From Benzoatithermus flavus (GTDB taxonomy: Bacteria > Pseudomonadota > Alphaproteobacteria > Geminicoccales > Geminicoccaceae), in contig NZ_JBBLZC010000023.1 in assembly GCF_037908215.1 (NCBI RefSeq), positions 1 to 64,000 on the forward strand: 64,000 nt of DNA, in the 5' to 3' direction. Below the pieces are notes generated by a model that was given only the letters and a program-made list of their open reading frames with translations, was not told where the DNA came from and searched no databases. The stretch's first letter is position 1; each line of letters starts with the position of its first letter. The position numbers and the translations under genes were made by a program. Positions 58,908-64,000 of this stretch are shown in pieces.

Positions 58908-60656
58908 TCAGTGCAACTCCTCGACCGGGCGCACCCCCATGAGTCCGAGGCCGGTCGCGATCACGCTGCGCACGGCCGCGAGCATGGCGAGCCGGGCGCG
59001 GGTGAGCTCCGGCTGGTCGGCGAGCAGGAAGCGCAGCTTCGGCTCCTCCTTGCCGCGCGTCCAGAGCCCGTGGAAGGCGCCGGCGAGATCGTGGAGGTAG
59101 AAGGCGATGCGGTGCGGCTCGAAATGGAGCGCGGCACCCTCCAGCACGCGCGGGAACGAGGCCATCTCCCGCACGAGCAAGAGTTCCGCCGGATCGCGCA
59201 GGAGCGAGAGGTCGGCCCCGGCGGGATCGGCGAGATGGCCGAGGCCTTCCTCCGCCGCGTTGCGGAACACCGAGCAGATCCGCGCATGCGCGTACTGCAC
59301 GTAGAACACCGGGTTGTCCTTCGACTGCTCGGTGACCCTGGCGAGATCGAAGTCGAGCGGCGCGTCGTTCTTGCGGGTCAGCATGATGAACCGCACCACG
59401 TCGCGGCCGACCTCGTCGACCACGTCGCGGAGCGTGACGATGCGACCGGCGCGCTTGCTCATCTTGAGCGGCCGGCCCTCGTCGAGCAGGTTGACGAGTT
59501 GGCACAGACGCACGTCGAGCGTGGCCCGTCCTTGCGAGAGCGCCTTCACCGCCGCCTGCATCCGCTTGACGTAGCCGCCGTGATCCGCTCCCCAGACGTC
59601 GACCATGAGGTCGAAGCCGCGACGGAACTTGTCGAGATGGTAGGCGAGATCGGCGGCGAAGTAGGTCCAGGCCCCGTTCGAGCGCTTGAGCGGCCGGTCG
59701 ATCTCGTCGCCGTAGGCCGTGGCCCTGAACAGGAGCTGCGGCGCCGGCTCCCAGTCCTCGACCGGCTTGCCGCCCTTGGGGGGCGGCAGCGTGCCGGTAT
59801 AGAGCAGGCCCTGGCTCTCCAGGAACGCGAGTGCCTCGTCGATCCGGCCCTCCTCGATCAGCGCGCGCTCGGAGGTGAAGACGTCGTGATGCACGCCGAG
59901 CGCGTCGAGATCGTCCCTGATCCTGGCCATCATGGCGTCGACGGCGATGCGCGCGAACGCCTCGAGCCATTCCGGCTCGGGCACCCGGAGCCAGCGGTCG
60001 CCGTCCCGCTCGGCGATGCCCTGCGCCACCGGGATCAGGTACTCGCCGGGGTAGAGCCCTGTGGGGATCGGGCCGATCGCCTCGCCCAGCGCCTCGCGGT
60101 AGCGCAGGTGCAAGGAGCGGGCGAGCGTCTCGATCTGCGCCCCGCCGTCGTTGATGTAGTACTCGCGCGTCACGCGGTAGCCGGCATGGGCCAGCACGTT
60201 GGCGAGCGCGTCGCCGAACACGGTGCCGCGGCCGTGGCCGACATGGAGCGGCCCGGTCGGGTTGGCCGAGCAGTATTCGACGTTGATCTTTTGGCCCTCG
60301 CCGAGATCGCTGCGGCCATAGGCCGGCCCCTCCTCGAGCACGGTCAGGATCTGGCGCTGCCAGAAGGCGGGGGTGAGCGTCAGGTTGACGAAGCCCGGCG
60401 CTGCCGTGCCGAGGCGGGCGATGCCGGGGGCGCCTTCCAGCGCTGCAGCGAGCCGGGTGGCGAGGTCGAGCGGCTTCTTGCCGGCAGCCTTGGCGAGTAC
60501 CAGGGCGGCGTTGGTCGCGGCCTCGCCGTGGGCGGGGTCGCGCGGCGGCTCGACCGCCACGCGGGAGAGGTCGAGCTCGGGCGGCAGCTCGCCCGCCGCC
60601 TGCAGGCGGCCGACGGCGTCGAGGACGAGGTCGAGCAGCTCGCGGAACGGGTTCAT
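58908..60656 (-). CDS. argS: Arginyl-tRNA synthetase
   Basis: 582 residues, class I. The HIGH motif is HVGH in SANPTGPLHVGHGRG near residue 130 and the KMSK-type motif is in PLKMSKRAGRIVTL. An N-terminal Add1 domain and C-terminal DALR domain (ending VRSVIATGLGLMGV) are present. It charges tRNA-Arg. The start overlaps the dgt stop by 4 bases. Confidence 0.96.
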   Translation of the reverse strand: MNPFRELLDLVLDAVGRLQAAGELPPELDLSRVAVEPPRDPAHGEAATNAALVLAKAAGKKPLDLATRLAAALEGAPGIARLGTAAPGFVNLTLTPAFWQRQILTVLEEGPAYGRSDLGEGQKINVEYCSANPTGPLHVGHGRGTVFGDALANVLAHAGYRVTREYYINDGGAQIETLARSLHLRYREALGEAIGPIPTGLYPGEYLIPVAQGIAERDGDRWLRVPEPEWLEAFARIAVDAMMARIRDDLDALGVHHDVFTSERALIEEGRIDEALAFLESQGLLYTGTLPPPKGGKPVEDWEPAPQLLFRATAYGDEIDRPLKRSNGAWTYFAADLAYHLDKFRRGFDLMVDVWGADHGGYVKRMQAAVKALSQGRATLDVRLCQLVNLLDEGRPLKMSKRAGRIVTLRDVVDEVGRDVVRFIMLTRKNDAPLDFDLARVTEQSKDNPVFYVQYAHARICSVFRNAAEEGLGHLADPAGADLSLLRDPAELLLVREMASFPRVLEGAALHFEPHRIAFYLHDLAGAFHGLWTRGKEEPKLRFLLADQPELTRARLAMLAAVRSVIATGLGLMGVRPVEELH

Positions 60657-61831
60657 GGCCGCTCCCGGTTGAGCTTGAACAGGCGGTCGTGCTCGTCGAG
60701 CGCGTAGCGATCGGTCATGCCGGCAATATAATCCCGTACGGTCTCGGCGGTGGCGCGCGACTGCGGCGGTCCGGCCCGCTCGCGCCACCCGTTCGGCAGG
60801 CACTCCGGTGCGGCCATGAAGGCTTCCACGAGCTCGCGCACCACCCGCCGCGCTTTCAGCGACATGCGGTTGACCTTGTAATGGCGGTAGACGCGCTCGC
60901 GCAAGAACTCGCGCAACGCCGCGAGCCCGTCGGCGACCACGGGCGAGAAGGCGACGACGGGCCTGCCGTGGGCGCGCACCGCATCGGGGCTCTCGGGTGC
61001 CAGCGCCTGGAGCCGGCGCTGCGCCTCGCCAATGAGGTCGCGCACCATGAGATCGATGAGGCGGCGGATGGTCTCGTGGGTGCGCCGGTTGGCGTCGAGC
61101 CCCGGATGGAGCCGGTCGACCTCGGCGAGCGCCGCGCCGACGAGGGGAACGTCACGGAGCTCTTCCAGGCTCATGAAGCCCGCGCGCAGGCCGTCGTCGA
61201 GATCGTGGTTGCAGTAAGCCACGTCGTCGGCGATGGCGGCGATCTGCGCCTCGAGCGGCGGCTGCTGGTCGAAGGCGAGGTCCCTGCACAGAGGATGCTC
61301 GGCCACGGGGCGAGGCGGCGGACTCGTCAGCGGGCCGTTGTGCTTGACGAGGCCCTCCAGCGTCTCGGCGGTGAGGTTGAGGCCGTCGAAGGCGGCGTAG
61401 CGGCGCTCGAGGCGCGTGACGATGCGGAAGGTCTGGAGGTTGTGGTCGAAGCCGCCGAAGGCCGCGAGCGCCTCGTCGAGCGCCGCCTCGCCGGCGTGGC
61501 CGAAGGCGCTGTGGCCGAGATCGTGGGCGAGCGCGATCGCCTCGGCCAGGTCCTCGTCGACCCGGAGCACGCGGGCGAGAGCCCGCGCGATCTGCGCCAC
61601 CTCGAGCGAGTGGGTGAGGCGCGTGCGGTAGTGGTCGCCCTCGAAGTTGACGAACACCTGCGTCTTGTACTCGAGCCGGCGGAACGGAATCGAGTGCACG
61701 ATGCGGTCGCGGTCGCGCTGGTAGGCGCTGCGCAGGCCGCTCTCGGGCTCGGGCCAGGCACGGCCACGGCTCGTGTCGGCCCGGCAGGCGTAAGGGGCAA
61801 GACGCATCCTCGATCGGGCCCCGTCCTTCAT
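60653..61831 (-). CDS. dgt: dGTPase-like HD-domain triphosphohydrolase
   Basis: 392 residues. HD motifs: THSLEVAQIARALAR and ALAHDLGHSAFGHAGE with the metal HD pair, then IAAIADDVAYCNHDLDDGLRA. It hydrolyses dNTPs to nucleoside and triphosphate. This is the shorter, type 2-like form common in alphaproteobacteria. ATGs at codons 1 and 9 are both possible. It diverges from erpA. Confidence 0.92.
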   Translation of the reverse strand: MKDGARSRMRLAPYACRADTSRGRAWPEPESGLRSAYQRDRDRIVHSIPFRRLEYKTQVFVNFEGDHYRTRLTHSLEVAQIARALARVLRVDEDLAEAIALAHDLGHSAFGHAGEAALDEALAAFGGFDHNLQTFRIVTRLERRYAAFDGLNLTAETLEGLVKHNGPLTSPPPRPVAEHPLCRDLAFDQQPPLEAQIAAIADDVAYCNHDLDDGLRAGFMSLEELRDVPLVGAALAEVDRLHPGLDANRRTHETIRRLIDLMVRDLIGEAQRRLQALAPESPDAVRAHGRPVVAFSPVVADGLAALREFLRERVYRHYKVNRMSLKARRVVRELVEAFMAAPECLPNGWRERAGPPQSRATAETVRDYIAGMTDRYALDEHDRLFKLNRERP

Positions 61832-61864
61832 GGGCGGCAGCCGCGGGCCCGCCGCCGCACCGGT

Positions 61865-61892
61865 TTGACAATAGATGCCCGCCTCTTAAATA
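61865..61892 (+). promoter_or_regulatory. Putative sigma-70 promoter of erpA
   Basis: A perfect TTGACA (-35) at 61865-61870 and TAAATA (-10) at 61887-61892, 16 bases apart, in an AT-rich gap between dgt and erpA. The -10 fit is modest. Confidence 0.45.
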
Positions 61893-61932
61893 GAAAGCTG
61901 TGATAAATCCGTCGTTTCCCCAGGATCGCAGC

Positions 61933-62283
61933 ATGGCCGAGACCAACGCCCGCCCAGCGCCTCTTTCGATCAGCGACAGCGCCGCAAAGCGCATCGCCGC
62001 CCTGATCGCGGCGGAGAACCGGCCCGGCACCAAGCTGCGGGTGAGCGTCTCGGGTGGCGGCTGCGCCGGCTTCCAGTATCGCTTCAGCCTCGACGACAAG
62101 AGCGAGGCCGACGACGTCGTGATCGAGCGCGACGGTGCCACGGTCGCGGTCGACGGCATGTCCTTGATGTACGTGCTGGGCGCGGAGCTCGACTTCGTCG
62201 AGGATCTCACGGGCTCCTATTTCCGGGTCAAGAACCCGAACGCCACCTCGTCCTGCGGCTGCGGCACCTCGTTCGCGATCTAG
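61933..62283 (+). CDS. erpA: A-type iron-sulfur carrier ErpA
   Basis: 116 residues. The three carrier cysteines are in SGGGCAGFQYRFSLDD and SSCGCGTSFAI. ErpA passes Fe-S clusters to apo-proteins. The ATG is at 61933. Divergence from dgt is the usual arrangement in this class of bacteria. Confidence 0.95.
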   Translation: MAETNARPAPLSISDSAAKRIAALIAAENRPGTKLRVSVSGGGCAGFQYRFSLDDKSEADDVVIERDGATVAVDGMSLMYVLGAELDFVEDLTGSYFRVKNPNATSSCGCGTSFAI

Positions 62284-62329
62284 CGCCGTCCGTCCGGGAA
62301 CCTTTCGCGGGGCTCCGCATCCTTCGGAT

Positions 62330-63145
62330 ATGAGCGCAGCCCTGCCCCGCCCCATCGACCCGCCCGGCGCCACCGCGCCCGATGCCGAGCTCGTGGCGCG
62401 TGCCCGTCGCGGCGATCATTTCGCCTTCGAGCTGATCATGCGGCGCCACAACCGGCGCCTGTTCCGCCTCGCCCGCAGCCTCGTGCCGGACGATCCCGAG
62501 GCCGAGGACGTGCTGCAGGAGGCCTATGTGCGCGCCTTCGCCCGTCTCGGCGAGCTCGCGGACGGCCAGGCGCTCGCGGCCTGGCTCGCCCGGATCGTCG
62601 CCAACGAGGCGCTCGGGCGTCTCAGGCTGGCGGCGCACGTCGTCCCGCTCGAGGCGCGCCGCAGGCGCAGCGATCACGACGAGGAGGACGGCGGCACCGA
62701 CAACGATCCCGCCTCGGACGAGCCCGGACCCGAGCGGCTCGCCGCGAGCGGCGAGCTGCGCCGCCTGCTGGAGGCGGCCGTGGACGCGCTGCCCGAGGAG
62801 TTCCGCGCCGTGTTCGTCCTGCGCGAGGTCGAAGGCCTCAGCACCGCCGAGACCGCGGCAGCGCTCGCGATCCGCCCCGAGACGGTGAAGACCCGCCTGC
62901 ATCGCGCCCGCCGGCTGCTGCAAGAAGCCCTGGGCGATCGCCTGCTGGGCCTTTCGCCCTGCCTCTTCGAGTTCGACGGCGGCCGCTGCGATCGCGTCAC
63001 GGCTCGGGTCCTGGCACGCCTCGGGCAGGAGCCGCCCGCAGCCGTTCCGTCCCGGCCTGCCGGGCCGGCAGTGTCCGCGTCTTCCCGCCAGCGCTGGCTC
63101 GGCCGGCTCCTGGCCTGTCTCGAGCGATGGAGAGGAAAACGATGA
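62330..63145 (+). CDS. ECF-type RNA polymerase sigma factor
   Basis: 271 residues. Region 2 has FELIMRRHNRRLFRLARSLV and EDVLQEAYVRAFARL; region 4 has LPEEFRAVFVLREVEGLSTA followed by RPETVKTRLHRARRLLQEAL. The linker between them is acidic. After region 4 an 80-residue tail includes SPCLFEFDGGRCDRV, with two Cys, then a basic end. No anti-sigma gene adjoins. It is coupled by ATGA to a lipoprotein gene, so the pair is probably self-controlled. Confidence 0.9.
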   Translation: MSAALPRPIDPPGATAPDAELVARARRGDHFAFELIMRRHNRRLFRLARSLVPDDPEAEDVLQEAYVRAFARLGELADGQALAAWLARIVANEALGRLRLAAHVVPLEARRRRSDHDEEDGGTDNDPASDEPGPERLAASGELRRLLEAAVDALPEEFRAVFVLREVEGLSTAETAAALAIRPETVKTRLHRARRLLQEALGDRLLGLSPCLFEFDGGRCDRVTARVLARLGQEPPAAVPSRPAGPAVSASSRQRWLGRLLACLERWRGKR

Positions 63146-63585
63146 ACCGTCCGCTCTTGGCTGCGACCTGTCTCGTGCTCGCCCTCGGCGGTGTCGCCTG
63201 CACGCAAGGCGAGGCGGGCACCGCCACCACGGCCGCCGGCAAGGCGGTGACCTCGCCGCCCGGCGACGGCTACCGCAAGGTGAGCGAGCTCACGAAGCTG
63301 CCGGACTTCATCCCGAACCTCGGCACGCTCTACGTCCAGCCCCGGACCCTGCCGGCCGGCCCGTTTCTCGCCTACGATCGCAGCGGCCGGCTGGTGAGCA
63401 CCATCTACATGGTGCCGCTCGACGATCTCGAGGCGCAGAAGAAGTTCTCCGATCTCGCCGTCGGCGACGATCCCACGGTGCGCAGCGTGGATCTCTACTA
63501 CAATGCCGGCCATCCCGGCGTGGAGAAGCCGCATTACCACATCGTGCTCTGGCACGTGCCGAAGGACACGGCGCAGCTACAATAG
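63142..63585 (+). CDS. DUF5602-like lipoprotein
   Basis: 147 residues. Lipobox LALGGVACTQG. The mature part ends NAGHPGVEKPHYHIVLWH, whose HYH histidines recur in DUF5602 proteins of unknown function and may bind metal. The ATG overlaps the sigma-factor stop. It is followed after two bases by the cupredoxin gene. Confidence 0.75.
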   Translation: MNRPLLAATCLVLALGGVACTQGEAGTATTAAGKAVTSPPGDGYRKVSELTKLPDFIPNLGTLYVQPRTLPAGPFLAYDRSGRLVSTIYMVPLDDLEAQKKFSDLAVGDDPTVRSVDLYYNAGHPGVEKPHYHIVLWHVPKDTAQLQ

Positions 63586-63587
63586 CC

Positions 63588-64000
63588 GTGCGGCTGGCGC
63601 GGCGCAGGTTTCTGGAGCTGGGCGGGCTCGTGCTCGCCGCCCCGGCCTTTCGTCCGGCCGCCAACGCCGCCGGACGGGTGGTCGAGATCCGGATGCGCAG
63701 CGACCCCGAAGGAGCGCATGTCGGCTTCGATCCGATCGGCGTGCACGTCAGGCCCGGCACCACGCTGCGCTGGGTGGTCGAGGCCAACGTGCACACGACG
63801 ACGGCCTACCATCCCCGGAACGGCGGCCATCCCCTGCGCATCCCGGAAGAAGCCGAGCCCTGGGATTCCGGCTATCTGGTCGAGCCCGGCCAAGCGTTCG
63901 AGACCGTGCTCACCGTCGAGGGCGTGTACGATTATTACTGCACGCCGCACGAGGCCGCCGGCATGGTGGGCCGCATCATCGTCGGCCGGCCGGGCGGGCC
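63588..64000 (+). CDS. Tat-exported cupredoxin (plastocyanin-like), right end missing
   Basis: At least 137 residues from GTG 63588, continuing past the window edge. A Tat signal (RRRFLELGGLVLAAPAF) precedes a cupredoxin domain. Type 1 copper ligands are seen as a His in ANVHTTTAYH and the C...H...M set in YDYYCTPHEAAGM. It should carry an electron in the periplasm. Close coupling to an ECF sigma factor and an HYH lipoprotein suggests a regulated metal or oxidative-stress unit. Confidence 0.82.
   Translation, partial: MRLARRRFLELGGLVLAAPAFRPAANAAGRVVEIRMRSDPEGAHVGFDPIGVHVRPGTTLRWVVEANVHTTTAYHPRNGGHPLRIPEEAEPWDSGYLVEPGQAFETVLTVEGVYDYYCTPHEAAGMVGRIIVGRPGG

Noticed and set aside
1..64000. CRISPR arrays, rRNA genes or a replication origin
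   Set aside because: No regularly spaced direct repeats, no rRNA-like stretches and no DnaA-box cluster were seen.

Overview
The window is very GC-rich, densely packed DNA from what looks like a free-living alphaproteobacterium. The pointers are a C4-pathway ALA synthase at the left edge, the conserved order dgt-argS-SPOR-nagZ-M50-scpAB-tatABC-serS-surE-nlpD ... yajC-secDF on the right, and erpA divergent from dgt. Species cannot be named from the sequence. Most genes overlap their neighbour by 4-28 bases, so nearly everything is in translationally coupled operons.

Left third (1-22 kb) is respiration. A leftward operon nirS-E-C-F-D-L-G-H-J-N encodes cytochrome cd1 nitrite reductase and the known dedicated heme d1 pathway, and it runs on into a CbiX-type chelatase and hemA. 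nirI diverges from nirS across a perfect FNR/DNR-type box (9722-9735). Two paralogous Crp/Fnr regulators follow; they share a nearly identical 105-bp block over the DNA-binding helices. Facing them is a second leftward operon: a XoxF-like PQQ alcohol dehydrogenase with a lanthanide-type DYD motif, a XoxJ-like binding protein, a cytochrome c lipoprotein, a caa3-type oxidase (subunits II, I, III), a small membrane protein, CtaG and a last cytochrome c. It reads as a self-contained alcohol-to-oxygen electron chain.

Middle (22-41 kb) is accessory and envelope DNA: a nonsense-interrupted small gene, tRNA-Arg, an ABC ATPase, a zinc-finger protein, a DUF1127 gene under a perfect palindrome, a decayed IS701-type transposase beside large inverted repeats, OpgH/MdoH, then two converging blocks. 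One is ribA-yceI-fkbM. The other is yceI-cytochrome b561-dehydrogenase-pterin synthase-glycosyltransferase-methyltransferase and looks like an uncharacterised pterin-glycoside pathway. After these come a metal-binding HMA protein with a DapA-like aldolase, tRNA-His and several exported envelope proteins.

Right third (41-64 kb) is mainly housekeeping: sodB, traT-like lipoprotein, the Sec and Tat secretion genes, chromosome condensation (scpAB), aminoacyl-tRNA synthetases (serS, argS), peptidoglycan recycling (nagZ), dNTPase (dgt) and Fe-S assembly (erpA). It ends with an ECF sigma factor coupled to a lipoprotein and a Tat-exported cupredoxin that is cut by the right edge. No rRNA, CRISPR array or intact transposon was seen.
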